From assembly GCF_019649055.1 (NCBI RefSeq), contig NW_026570221.1:4340001-4404000 (forward strand): a stretch of 64,000 nucleotides of DNA, in the 5' to 3' direction. Positions 20,568-32,311 of the stretch are shown piece after piece. Under the pieces are notes generated by a model. It was given only the letters and a program-made list of their open reading frames with translations. It was not told the DNA's origin and ran no database searches. The stretch comes from Paramacrobiotus metropolitanus (Eukaryota; Tardigrada; Eutardigrada; Parachela; Macrobiotidae). The position numbers and the translations under genes were made by a program. Each line of letters starts with the position of its first letter. The stretch's first letter is position 1.

Positions 20568-23500
20568 GCCAGCAAACGGAGCCAGTTAACACTTCCAAGC
20601 GACGTCGACCAGTCTACCGGCTACAATCCTAGGTGTCTGGACTGCTTACGGAATAACAAAAAGGTTGATAAGAAATTCCCGTGCTAGATGTGCGTTTACA
20701 AGTTGAAGGATCAACACATCGTCCACCTCGTTGAACTCACGGAAGCTAAACGTGGAAACATGGATGTGTTTCAGAACCTCATTAGCGCGAGGAATTACCG
20801 GCAGTGTTGCTTTACTTAGTAAAAGTAAATAGTAAACCATACTTAGTAAGCCGTTTTTGCCTTTTACTAATTAAGTAAAAAGTAAGTAAGCAGCAAAACG
20901 GAAAAGTAAAAGTAAAGTAAAAGTAAGAGCAGCCGAGGCTTCAGAAGTAAATAGTAAGTACAAGAAAGAGGCGCGAAACGGAAATAGTTTAATTAGTAAA
21001 GTAGTCTTTTTACTAAACGTCCGCAACAGATAAAAGTGACGGGCATCATCAGAATTCTGCTGAACATGCTTTTTTCCATAGAAGTTACGTTTGGCAGTAC
21101 AGGTTTTCTTCTGAAGCGCTAAAATTGCTGCACTGCAGACGCCTTCAGCGGTTAAGGTGGGCGACTTACGTGACTGCCAGGCGTATTAGCTAGTGCTGCT
21201 TCACTGCAACGGATACGATGTATTGACTTTTGATAATTTTGTTAAAAAATAAGTACTGTAATTTTACACAGAACCGAATTCTTTATTGAAACAAATCTCT
21301 GAGCACAAACTGAAATTAATCGGTGTGCACACTGTCGCATAGTACAACCTGTACAAGCAGTTATTTTGTTTTAGATACTTAATATGCTTAAGAAATGAAT
21401 AATTGTGGCAAAATTGAAAACTTTGTTGCGTACGATTTTCATAAAACACGAATAGTAAATACTAGTTTACTAGTGATTACTAAGTTAGTAAAAGTAAGTA
21501 AGGTTACGATAAAAAAAGTAAAAAGTAAGTAAAAGTAAGGAAGAAAGATTATGAAAAGTAAATAGTAAAGTAAATAGTAAAGTCAATAGCCAGACGAAAA
21601 GTAAAAAGTAAGTAAGGTTTTGGGGCAATAGTAAATACAACACTGGAATTACGGCAGTATCCCAGTGGAAGAGAGAATGCTTCTCGAAGATCGTTACCGA
21701 GAAGCGATACAGAATAACGAAAGTGCCTGGGACGAGACTTTGGAACCACTGAGATGCCCAGAAACAGATGCATACCGCAAAAAGTTCAACGAGGGCAAAG
21801 AAAAAATGCGGCTGAAACAAATGGAAGATGAAATTCGCGCAAGAATTGAAGCGGAGAATAAGCGGGCAAGTGAACAGGCAGCACGAGAACAACCGCCTAA
21901 CCCAGCGAGTTCAGCCGTATCGACAGCAAGTCTGAAGGAAGACGATGCGCAGATCATACGACAGGCACTGATTCTCCAAATCGAAACATTGGAGAAGGAT
22001 CCAGCCGCCATGCAACCAGATCTGTTTGAAGCACTGCTTCGCGAAAAGGTCAGACTTCAGAAGGGATTCGAACCGGCACCATACATAAAGAAGGAAATTG
22101 AAAGACGTATGGACGAACTGCGTAAGTCTCGCCAAACCGAAAGTGATGTCCTGCAAGCGCTTAGAGGCCTCAAACGCGATGAGGACTTCAAACGGCCACG
22201 ATCACCTCCGAGAAGAGAAAGGTCACGCGGACATTCACGCGAACACGAGCGGACTTACGACCGAAGAAGTGAAAGGTCACATAAACATTCTCGAGAAAGG
22301 ACTCGTGATTACCACAACGAAAGGTCACGCGAACGTTCTCGTGATTGGGACTACCGTGGCGGACGAGGATGGGAACGTCATGGCAATCAAATAATGGAAA
22401 CCAGTATCCAACGAAAGATTGACACGGCAAAAATCCTGTCGGGAACACGAGAACGCGAAGAGCGACGACGAGCAGAAGCGTTTCGGACAGAACCTGAAAA
22501 ACAAGGTCATCAGGTGCCGATGGGAGTCGCGTTCCGCAACCGCAATGTCAGAATGGACACACCTGAAAGGTCACGAGATAACCGACGGGAAAGTTGAAAC
22601 ACGCGAAACAGAAGTCCGGATCCATTTGATAAGGGGTGGCAGGAAGACGCCGCATATTTCGATGGGTACGAATCAAATAAAAGGTCATCCAGCAGAGAAC
22701 GGGAAGATACCCCTCCGAAACATCAGCGGGTATACTCGACAGTTCACGTAGTAGACCCAATCGTGAGCGCCGCACAAGAAGATGACCCGATGGAAATGGC
22801 GCCCCAAGAAAACGTCATTCATCGAATAACTGTGGTGTTGGACAGTGACCTTCAACCGTCAACTTCGGCGAAAAAAGAGCCGCCACGACACGAACAAGAA
22901 CAGCAAAGAGCACAAGAAGGTCGACGAGAACCGGATAATCGTCGTGAAAACGTTCGACGGGAGAATCGAAATTCAAGATTTGACGATCGGAACAGACGAC
23001 CGGAATTGATTAATATGGATTATCAGATGGACAATCTCGAAGAGCAAAGGGCAGAGATTTGTCGACATTTCGGAATTGATATTGAGTCGGTTCAGGCCGC
23101 ACAAATTCTGAACAGCCTGGAGCACTTACGACAGTTTCTACGGGATTCAGACTATGCGAAGGAGCTGCGACGAGGGATAACCAGTCGAGTGCGTATCCTA
23201 CGCGAATCAGCGCTGACGCATTACTTTCCCATACGACAGAACGGATTGAACAGTTTACTGGATTTGAATCTGCTGAATGTGCCACTGGACACTACTGATA
23301 CTATCGGAATGACACAGATCTACTATACCGATTATCCGGAACGACGGGAATACGTGTCACAGTTTGTGTTACGACACGTGAATCCAGCTTTTAAGCTGTT
23401 AGCAGCAAGAGCGGCGATAGGGCTACAAGTGGATCCTGGGTCGCATAATGAGAAAAGGACAGGCCAGAAAATTTTTGCTGCACGACTGGCACACTACCAG

Positions 23501-24133
23501 TCACAGAATCAGTTGGTGTCCAACACCATGGCGGATGACATACCACCGACCCTTAGAGCTCAAGTTGTGAAGCTGGGAATGCCCATGGAACACGTCGGAA
23601 TAGCCCATACGGCTAAATCGATGTTGAGAAAATTTAAGATCCGAATGGAGAAGGGCAACCTAACACAACGATTGGCCTCACAAGTACAAGAACGGGTCGA
23701 CCGGATTAAGGACACTACGGGCAGTGACTATGTTGAACCAGCGGATGGCGTCGAGTTCTACATAGAGGAGTTCTTGGTGAACAAAGGTGACCGACGCCCG
23801 GCACACGCTCCAAACCAGTTCGGAAAACGTGGCATCCGTAATCAGCACATCCGTGACAACTACGCGGATATACAACGTCGTTTAGCGGATGACCCTAATA
23901 ACCGCAGATTGCAGCTGGAAGAATATGACGCGCGTCATCAACTAGAGGCGATCAAACGAAACCGCCAAGGAAAAGGTCGCGGTCAGCGACAAGTTGACGC
24001 GGAAAAGGTCATGGGACTTGAATCGGTACAGCCAGTTGACCGAACCTCTGACCAAAATCAGCCTGAAGCAGCGAGAAAACGCCCGCCGCGAGATGAAGAC
24101 GGCGAGGGCGATTCAAATGAGATGCAAGAATAG
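20550..24133 (+). pseudogene. G1 post-pol ORF: zinc-ribbon, RS-like and helical domains
   Basis: Starts at ATG 20550 (MAQKGQ). About 30 residues in comes YNPRCLDC, then a second CxxC pair whose middle is hit by a TAG at 20685. This matches the YNPDSCFPC…CVGC start of the G2 ORF at 60,726. The gene is split by the hAT-like insertion at 20,802-21,645, resumes in register at about 21,650, passes an alpha-helical region and an Arg/Ser-rich stretch (RERSRGHSREHER), meets one in-frame TGA at 22595 and continues to 24,133. The last about 400 codons (EICRHFGIDIESVQ… to KFKIRMEKGN) are helical and align by pattern with the G2 ORF. Without the insertion it would be 910 codons. Function unknown; the nucleic-acid-binding look is inference. 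Confidence 0.7.
20802..21645. mobile_element. Non-autonomous hAT-like element, 844 bp
   Basis: Ends are CAGTGTTG on the left and CAACACTG on the right. An 8-bp target duplication is visible with one mismatch (GAATTACC at 20,792 and GAATTACG at 21,646). Both subterminal regions are packed with AGTAA/AGTAAA repeats (20,815-21,000 and 21,480-21,640), like the transposase-binding arrays of hAT elements. No transposase ORF. Dropping the insert plus one duplication keeps the host ORF in register (854 bases shift frame 0 to frame 2, as observed). Confidence 0.75.
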
Positions 24134-24358
24134 TGCAGATCGTTAGGATCTCACTATCAAAAAGACGCGTCTACGGCTATTGTCGGTACGCACAGAAATG
24201 GTATTGTATGAAGGGCGACATAACGTATCAACATAAACTGTATTTGGGTTTTCGTCGTTTTCAGCGTTTCGATTGCACGAAAAGTCAAATTGCGGGAGTA
24301 GCCCTGCGGCGAACAGTCGGTTCACTCTCATTATAAATGGTGAAAAGTCACAAATGAC

Positions 24359-24640
24359 TGAAAAAGAGAAAGAAATCATGTGGAGTATTTTGGGGTTGAA
24401 ATTGATTCGGTCTAATACGCCGGCCCCAAGGGAGTAGTTACGGTAATCAAGCCGGCTCTCTCTCTTCCAGCGATTCAGTGTCAAAACTTTAACGAGAGAA
24501 ACTACGGTAATTAAGCCGGATCTCTTGTTACGAAAGTGCGCCACAAGCGGCGAAAAAGAAAAAGACATCAGGTGGAGTACATCAGGGGTAAATTTAATGC
24601 GGTAACTAGCCGGCCCCATCGGAGATGCAACGGTAAAATT
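24359..24640 (+). repeat. Two diverged direct repeats in the G1 3' region
   Basis: GAAAAAGAGAAAGAAATCATG… and GAAAAAGAAAAAGACATCAGG… start two copies of about 85 bases (24,359 and 24,555) that share GGTGGAGTA and GCCGGCCCCA…GAG. A shorter repeat, ACGGTAATYAAGCCGG, lies between them. This stretch, 24,134-25,496, has no convincing ORF and is the element's 3' untranslated region. Confidence 0.6.
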
Positions 24641-24767
24641 ATGCCGGCACTCTGGCCGCAGGAGGCGATAATGAAACGGATGTGCGACAGAAAGGTCTTA
24701 TGGAAAGTTTAACCAGGGAGGCAAGCGAAGAGGCGCTTGGAAGTCGTCAAAAATCGGCTAAGTTCCT

Positions 24768-25206
24768 CCATGACCTTTGACGGAAGTTTAATTGAAGTCA
24801 AGATGACCTTTGGGACCATTACTGCGTCATAAATGGCCTCATAAATGGCGGCCCAACAGAGTCATAAATGTGGAATTAAAGTCGCATGACCTTTTGGAAC
24901 CATTACCCAATTGAGTCGCACATCCCGGATCATCTCTATGTGGATGACCTTCACCAGGGAGGAAGCGAATCACGCTTGTCTTTATGACGTCCCTCCATGA
25001 CCTTAATGGATCTCAGTATTAAGCCGTACGTTTGATACGCACCCAATTCCAAAGATGAAGCAGTATTCCTTAGTCGTACTTGATACGCACCTGATTCTCA
25101 AGCGGATTTGTGATGGCAAGTCGCATCTCATATGCGCGGAATTGCTCAACAAAGCGGAATGGGCCAAAAGTGCTTGAAACTTTGGACAGGACCAGTGACC
25201 TTTACG
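24768..25206 (+). promoter_or_regulatory. Second TGACCTT cluster in the G1 3' untranslated region
   Basis: Four exact TGACCTTT octamers and two seven-base matches (TGACCTTC, TGACCTTA) lie in about 440 bases. The orientation is the same as in the 5' leader and opposite to most coding-region copies. Confidence 0.65.
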
Positions 25207-25496
25207 AGTCAACGGAGGATCCTATTCTACATTTGATTAAACTTCTGTTGATCTGTTTTGTTGATTTGATAGTATTTTGATAGTGTTGATGTTTTAGTAT
25301 TTTTTATAGAATGGATCTCTTTATTCACATCGTGTTTATGGAATTGTACTTAAAGGAATTGATGTGATAAAACGGAATAAGAGATTCGATGTTTTTTTAT
25401 TAGCAGTCGAGCACACACAGACAGTGGCGACCTTCGTCTTTTCGTGGATTTGGAGGATGTTGAGCCTCAACGGAGCTCGGCCTCCCCCCAGAGGCA

Positions 25497-25843
25497 TGTG
25501 AGCGGGAGTTCACTAGCGTTCACACTCGTGACGCTACGCGCCACTGGATTACGTGTCTGTGTTGTGTTTCATTCTGATTGGCTGACGGCTATAGCCGTCC
25601 ATCGTGTTGTGCCTTGTGGGCAGGACTTAGCACGTGGCGGAGTAGGGTTGATTTGGCTCTCCGATCGATGTTCGCGCCGTATCGCGCAGTGTTGGATTTC
25701 GCTTGTCGGAACTTTCAATATTCATTAAAAGTAGCTACGCGACATCGCGTGTTATTTTCGCTGTTCGCAATACATGTAGCATTGCTCACTACGCGGAATT
25801 AGTTCTGTTCTGGCTGCCGTATATAGAGCACATTGGTCTATCA
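25497..25843 (+). repeat. 3' LTR of G1
   Basis: Matches the 5' LTR from TGTGAGCGGG to CTATCA, with many substitutions and several small indels. Keeps the CACGTG and TATATAG boxes. No clear polypurine tract is seen just before it. Confidence 0.85.
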
Positions 25844-26551
25844 TTAGAGGTGGTACAAGTGCGATGTGATGCTGAACACTGCACAGCCACGAAATGGGGA
25901 TGTCATATGTTCCTGTCTTTTTCTATTTACGAAGCGGCACTGGCATTTCCATCATAAAATGAAGTATACCGTAACTAGTAAACCCCGCGCAAATTGCGCG
26001 GAAGAAATTGAATGAACTACTGTACAAATAACTCACCTTCCTTACGTGATTTAAAGACTATTTTTTAAAGATATTTTTTTAGCGTATTCCTAAATAATTC
26101 TCTGCTTGATTTGTACTATTGTATACCTAAATGTAACGTTTAACTCGGATTAACCGATGTTCTGTTTAAACTGCATGTTTGCATTTTAAATGTAAGTTGT
26201 GATTTAAACGTATCATAGCTGATAGCATTACCAATTTTCATACATTGCACTAAAAGCTACGCTCTACCCGGCACCATAGCTGTACTACGGCGCGACACCA
26301 GTTAAATTAACGTTTTCTTCACACGATTTTTCAGCTCCACTACCTGGTTGTATAGCGCTAAAGTGATCAAATTATTACAACGCAAAGCACAAAGCCCAAC
26401 CGCCCATTATAAAATTCAATTACTTTTATTAAAATATTTTTTTCATTGTTTCCTGTGGTTTCGGCCTGCAGCTTGTGAAAACCCTTTCGATCCCTACCCC
26501 TTGTAACTGTAACAAAAAAGTTGCAAAACGTCCAGCCATCCCCGCCCCTTC
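25844..26551. other. AT-rich stretch without a gene
   Basis: No supportable ORF. A short palindrome (CCGCGCAA-A-TTGCGCGG) stands at about 25,984. Otherwise nothing recognisable. Confidence 0.5.
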
Positions 26552-26746
26552 GTGTTACGTAATGTTTGCATATATAACCGGCGCGCCCTTACCTCCGAAA
26601 CAGCATCGGTCCCTGTTTCCCGTAAACTGCATAAGCAAATTGCGCCTTATATTCAAAGTTGTCCGTACAGCAAAGTTTTTTGGTTGCCTCAAAAGAGGTG
26701 TGTTTTGAATGCTTTTGATTTAAGTTTAGAAGAAATCTATTTTTCG
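26552..26746 (+). CDS. Candidate coding exon, unknown
   Basis: A 65-codon open stretch with balanced composition (TSETASVPVSRKLHKQIAPY…, LNAFDLSLEEIYFS) ends exactly at a consensus donor (TTCG|GTAAGT at 26,747). I cannot link it to a partner exon: the next candidate at 27,641 has the wrong phase for a direct join. It may be part of an old host gene or repeat. Confidence 0.25.
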
Positions 26747-27640
26747 GTAAGTTTACCACAGAACGCAGACTGTCAATTCTAAATTGATCGCTCCATCACA
26801 GTTATTAACCGGTCACCATGGTAATCGGTGTACTAACTTTACTGCTATCGAATTATTTTGAAATTCCTTAAAGTTTGTAATTCAAATTAAGCGGTAAGCA
26901 CTAATTTACCTAAGTGGTATCCAGTTCACATTTTCAGATTTTAATAATTTTTTTGCGCATACATAGATTATAGGTGCCCGCACCCTGAATAAGTTTCGGA
27001 CCACTTCGGACAATGGGAATTGTCTTGTTCACATTTTTTTATTCAGAAAATGGAAGTCTCCGCGAGTTCAGCTCGCGTCGCAGCTCGGCGTCGCCTGTGG
27101 CTCCGCCTTCGATTCATAGCCCAGAAGTACTCACTGTGCTCCTAAATCTTTAACTGTTACTAATATATTATATTAAAGACGTATAATTAGTGAATTTTAA
27201 CAAACGATAAGAATGCAAAGGGGGAGAGGTTGAACTTCGTTCACGCTCACAGGACGCTGACAGCCGCTTTCTTATGTAACAGCCTGCCAGCCAATACAGT
27301 ACTTGTGGTTCAACAGTAAATATCCTATCCCATGGACGGGTGACACGTTAAAATTAAGCATACCGCTCCTGAGGCAGTTACTTGGCCACCAACTGGTATC
27401 GGAATTGTTTCCGATTTACCTGATTGGCTGTTGCATTGTTTCGTAGACTTTGTATAGTAAAGTTTCCCAGTCTTTTCTTTAGAACGTTTTCGTTTTCCTA
27501 AATCGAACTAAATTCTGTAAAAACCTATCTAATTAGGGCTATCGATTAATATACAGAGCTTAAAGATTTATCCAGTGTGTCGTTCGGGATGGATGCGCAG
27601 ACACGCTGACCACACCTCCTCTTATTCTTTTATTATATAG

Positions 27641-27866
27641 GATTGCACGTAATTGCACGCTTGAACTTCCGGATGATCTCGTAAAGCAGATGACACTGCA
27701 GTCGGGAGAAACACGCATTATAAAGTATTTATTGCAGCGTTTCGGTACTGAAATCCACTGGCAGAGCAATGTTTTCTGGGCAGTTTTAAATGTCACCGAG
27801 AATCAGAAGAATTGTGCCATGCCCTTGACGCGGTTTGCACACAAGCCGCTGGCTTTGAACGAGTAG
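27641..27866 (+). CDS. Candidate terminal exon, unknown
   Basis: Follows a plausible acceptor (TTCTTTTATTATATAG) and is open for 74 codons to TAG at 27864 in the phase that skips the first base. The peptide (CTLELPDDLVKQMTLQSGETRI…, FWAVLNVTENQKN) looks like real protein, but I do not recognise it. Confidence 0.3.
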
Positions 27867-30800
27867 GATTAATTTTATTTTATTGCCATCTGTTAAACTT
27901 ACGCGATGCAATAAGAGTTCGACACCGCAGCATCTCCGACTGGTGATCGAGAACAAGAACAGGACGTTATGATTCGCATGTTCGGTCAGGAGAAAGTGCA
28001 GTATGATGGTCTACTTACCAAGAAATCCTCCGGGATGCAATATTCATTAACTGCTTCACTGTCGCCAACATAATCCTCTTTGCAGCTAGAGTCTGGCTGT
28101 TCACTGCAACTTCCACCCTGAGCGCCGATGATTATTTATTGCTGGATATGGTAGGTTCGGCGAGCAATCAACATACCTGGCGTGGGCTGTTTTTTATTAG
28201 ATGTACAATACATACGATGCTAATTCTACGTAAGTTTAGGTTTACTAATTTCTTCTTAGACTATCTTCGGTTTTCTTAGATTTTTTCTTAGATTTTCGTT
28301 GGTTTCTTAGTTATTTTTAGGTCTTTTTAGGTTTCTTTAAATTTTTTTTCGGTTTTTAATTTGCTCATGTTTCTATTGTTTTCTTATGTTTTTCAGGGCC
28401 TGCTTCAGATAAGTTTGTGTTGTGGTTTTTTAAATAACCTTATAAACTAAATTTGTTCAGGTAAAGCCCGAGGAAGAACCCTTCAGATTGTATGGTATTC
28501 CTGGGATGGGCGTTGCTCCCATCGATCAGTTTTTTCATCATCAGTATGCTGGCGGAAATAAACGCGCAGCTCTTCGGTCGCGTGAAACACTTGTGCGTTG
28601 ATTCACATCGGCTGGAAGCTTCCCCGCATTTGACCGCGTGGACCAAATTCACACTGTGCAGACAGTGTGAATTTTTGTATGGGATTGTTCGAGGAGGACA
28701 GATAATGTCGTCGGCTTGTCAAATGGCATGGGTGACCACGCCAGTGGTCATCCACTGCGGTAATAAATACACCAGTGGACTGAACGTGTTCGATTCGGCA
28801 ATCACAAATTTTGAATGCATATTGATTGTGGAGTGTGTCAACGCCTTTACCTCCATCAAATGCTCTGCTATACTTTTGGGTCTGAAGGGATTGTTCTGCA
28901 CTACTGGTATTTCCGGATAGAAGTACATATGGCCGCAGTGCTCCTTTCCACCGTGTGCAGAAATTGAGCAGATTTTGGAAGATTATGAAAGGAAATTGAA
29001 GGTTTATGTATGCAGTACCGCACAGTTTTGTTCGGACAAAAACCGGGAATAAAATGTGTCTGATTAGATACACGCATGCACCATTCACAGGCTTGCAGTT
29101 TCCGCCAGTTTTTTTTACTATATACATCAAGATTTGAAATATTTTCTCCACGCCATTTGAAGTATTTTTACGGCACATGCGGTTTTCTTATCAGTTTTTT
29201 TAATGTTATAGCTGATTTACTCTTACCGAAAACATATAGCCTCGTTGTAACGCTTTTGGCGCAAGTAAGCGCTTCCCTGTTGGGACCCAGTGCTGGCGAT
29301 TGATGCGCACTGGATGCATGTAAGTAGTTGTAAGTTGCATACTGTTTTGTCGTGCAAATAAACGAAAGACGTTGTCAGTCTCGTTGTATCCACTTCCCTG
29401 ACCACGACAAAGTCAGTAGAGCTACTCTTGAGATCTCAACTTATTATGTAATTTATGGAAGGAAGATCCTAGATGGTAGAATTAGGCTTGATGATGTGCG
29501 AAGAAGGAAGACTGGAACCCGGAATCCCTGCTGAAAGACACGAAGGAGTATGATACAAGAAGTTATACGTTACCTGTCCTACGCTAGATGGTAGCCGAAG
29601 CGTATGAAAAACTATCCATCAACCTTGCGATAAAGGGCATGAAGATCGAAGAATGAGAAGAGACCAAAGGTCACGGGATGCGAGTGGGAGCTAGTGGGTA
29701 ACCTATTACGCCACGAGACTATCCGATAATGATAATGCACGTCGACGAAGTAGAGGGAGAACCCCTGACATAAGTGAAAGGTCACTAAGAGGTCAGTTAG
29801 CGAGTATCCTCACTTGAGAAAGAGTATCCCAGGGCAAAGTCTGAAGTTAATCAGGTCGTGAACAAGTCACTACTTTGTTGGAAGAAAACTCTTAACATTT
29901 GTGTGGGCGACGAACGCCTTATATAGTCTTGGGCACGCGCAGGTGCGACTCTTCGTACGCGCAGGTACGGTTCTGAGAACAATAGGGATTTAGAATCTAG
30001 CCAATACTCTACGATCACTGACACGTGGACTAATCAAAGACAGCATCAACACAGCATTAACTAATCAGAACAAGAGGTCAGCTAGTACAACAGAACAATA
30101 GGTAAAGCTACGTCATGGACACGCGGTCACGTCGAAATGGCAAGTCGCGGTCAAAGTTCTCTGCTGGACATTTCTCAGAAGCGTCGACTCGAACTCGGGG
30201 TCATGACTCAAGTAGTCGTTGTAGTAAGGTCTAAGCCTAAGCCTTGGTGTAGAAGTAGTAAAGTAGTACCGATCTGGACGGGCTAGTACTCCCGTACACG
30301 TCAGTTTGCAGATTTTAATCAGTATCATAACACATATTATTCGATCCGCGGACCGGCTAGCCGATTTCTGACATTTAGCATTTTTAGCGATGCAGTGTTT
30401 ACATTATGTTAATAATTTTATAACTACAGTCTACAGTAGTACCGTCTTGAAATCTAAATTTTTCCCGCCGCAGTGAAGATCAATGCTGCATCAGAATCTT
30501 CTCAGGCAGCAGGTACAGGAATCAGATTGCTATATTTGCGAAGCTATATTTGCGCTAATTACCGAGCATCGCCCGAGCTGGCTGTTTCTTATCTAACCAT
30601 GTTTTTATATGCTCCTAATTGCCTCATTCCACTATAATAACTTTGAAACTGCTTATTATTTTATACTGTTACTCGCGTCCTATACGTTATAATTTCTGTT
30701 GATTAACTGCAGTTGTTGTGCTGCCAACTGTTGCAGTGACGCAGCTACTCGTCTCATCGCACGAGTCGCACGCGGCCATCGCACGAAAACTTCAACTCGT

Positions 30801-32311
30801 TACTGCTGTTATCGGTTGTTATAATATACCGACAACGCTGTTATGCGCTCGCGCACCGAAAGATAAAATGTCAAAATACAGGTTAATGACAATGCACACA
30901 GAAGAAGAAAACAATATAATAATAATATTCATTGTAGACTTTCTGCGGTAGAGAGCAGTATGCACAATCCAAACGCCGCAGGAGAAAATTGCAACGTTTA
31001 TTCTCCTTCGGGAGTGTACTTGTGGCCTATGCTGAAATGTGTTGAATAAAATTATATTTATTCTACGCAGCTTACTACCATTATCAACCGGAGCGCATCG
31101 AAGGTCCTCTGTTCAGACGAAATTAAAAATTGTCTGTCTGTCTGTCTGTCCTTTACGGAAGTGGGAAATGACTTTATACAAGGAAGTAAAAACTGTTCAA
31201 AGAAGTGAAGGGACGGTTTAAGGAAGTACCCGTAAAAATGAGGAATTACGCCCTGGAATTATACGTCATGTACAAGACTAGGATAATTAGTGGAGAACTC
31301 CATTATACTTCAACCGTTTCCTTGTACCACTGTCGTCGCCCGCCAGATTTGTGACTTTACGGCAGTACATATGGTTAAATCTGGCGCGATACTCAAAAGA
31401 CGACGATGTCCCAACGGTCGTAACTGAAGTGCTCCGTTGGTCATCGACTCCCGTTGACTCATCGAGTCCCTGTTCAAGTAGAAGAATTCTGGTACCATTT
31501 ACTCGTACCAAGTCACTTTTGCTCTCGGCGTTAACGCCGTTAAGTACAATTACTGAGGGTAACTTGTACGTGTGACTTTAATGCATATCCGGCAGCCGGC
31601 TGCGGTGTCTGAGCTGAACCAAGTGATCTGGTCACTCATAATTAGGAAGTAAACAAAAATAGCATGGATCTTGATCATTTAGAGATACTATGATGGTAGA
31701 TTAAGTACTCATCGTATCATACGATTATTATGGCCTCTGGACAATTATTACAATATTATTACGTACGCTATTATTACAATTACAATATTATTATCATTAT
31801 TACAATATTATTACGTACAGTAGAGTATTACAATATTATTACGTACGCTGAATGTATCATACGATTATTATGGCCTATGGAACGACTAGCCGAATTCAAA
31901 CTTTTGTATTTTTATCGCTGCACTGTTTATTTTATGTTTTTTTAACAAGTACAGTTTTGTTACCTTTAGTTTTTAATTTTACCCGTTGCAGTTAAGATAA
32001 CGTTGCATTAGTAATAACTCGCTAATTTCAAATAAACTCGCCAGAACCTTCAAAGACAGCGTGTCTCATCTACCGTCACACGACTTTTTGAGCTCCTAGG
32101 CCTGTGTAGACTCGGTCCTGAATTTACATATATTATGTCTTATGATACGCCTATGAAAGTTCTTCGGAGCTATTTATTAGCTAAACGCAAAGACAAACGA
32201 ACGTGCCGTGTAATAAGCTAATAAGCCCTGGCCAATGTATTAACAGCACCGTATGGTCGGAGCATTAATAAAAAGGAATAATCCGATAAGCATTTCCGCT
32301 TCATAACATCA
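27867..32311. other. Gene-poor region with scattered coding-like fragments and simple repeats
   Basis: At 28,461-28,601 a 46-codon open stretch follows a fair acceptor (TTGTTCAG) and reads GIPGMGVAPIDQFFHHQYAGG, but it decays into stops. ORFs on both strands across 28,440-29,178 compete and none is convincing. A (GTCT)n microsatellite sits at about 31,129-31,151 and TTACAATATTATTACGTACG repeats at about 31,745-31,855. Related diverged blocks occur at about 30,345-30,445 and 31,860-31,990. I see no gene I would defend. Confidence 0.4.
29655..29800 (+). repeat. Outlying AAAGGTCAC pair, possible G1-family fragment
   Basis: AAAGGTCACGGG and AAAGGTCACTAAGAGGTCAG occur about 115 bases apart, 4 kb outside G1. 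The surrounding sequence (29,300-30,100) has no ORF. It could be a decayed relative of G1 or its leader. Confidence 0.3.

Larger units (their letters stand above)
6..25843 (+). mobile_element. Giant Ty3/gypsy-like LTR retrotransposon G1 (degenerate)
   Basis: Two direct repeats of about 350 bp (6-362 and 25,497-25,843) bound gag, reverse transcriptase, RNase H and integrase in the gypsy order, followed by about 10 kb of extra coding sequence. The first LTR is followed by a primer site for initiator tRNA-Met. Without two later insertions (11,400-13,477 and 20,802-21,645) it would be about 23 kb, far above the usual 5-10 kb. It is inactive: gag, pol and the post-pol ORF all carry in-frame stops and frameshifts, and the LTRs have clearly diverged. 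The octamer AAAGGTCA recurs through its whole length on both strands. No matching target-site duplication is seen (only 5 bases of left flank are in the window). I am sure of the retroelement call and less sure of the exact ends. Confidence 0.9.

Noticed and set aside
20815-21640. Simple AGTAA microsatellite tract
   Set aside because: The repeats cluster at the ends of a unit with CAGTGTTG termini and an 8-bp duplication, so a hAT-like element explains them better.
1-25848. Target-site duplication for G1
   Set aside because: The five bases left of the LTR (GCAAC) do not match those after the 3' LTR (TTAGA); only five bases are available.
28492-28920. 142-codon plus-strand ORF, and a 191-codon minus-strand ORF over it
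   Set aside because: The two compete, neither shows a domain, and a third frame looks more protein-like for only 46 codons.
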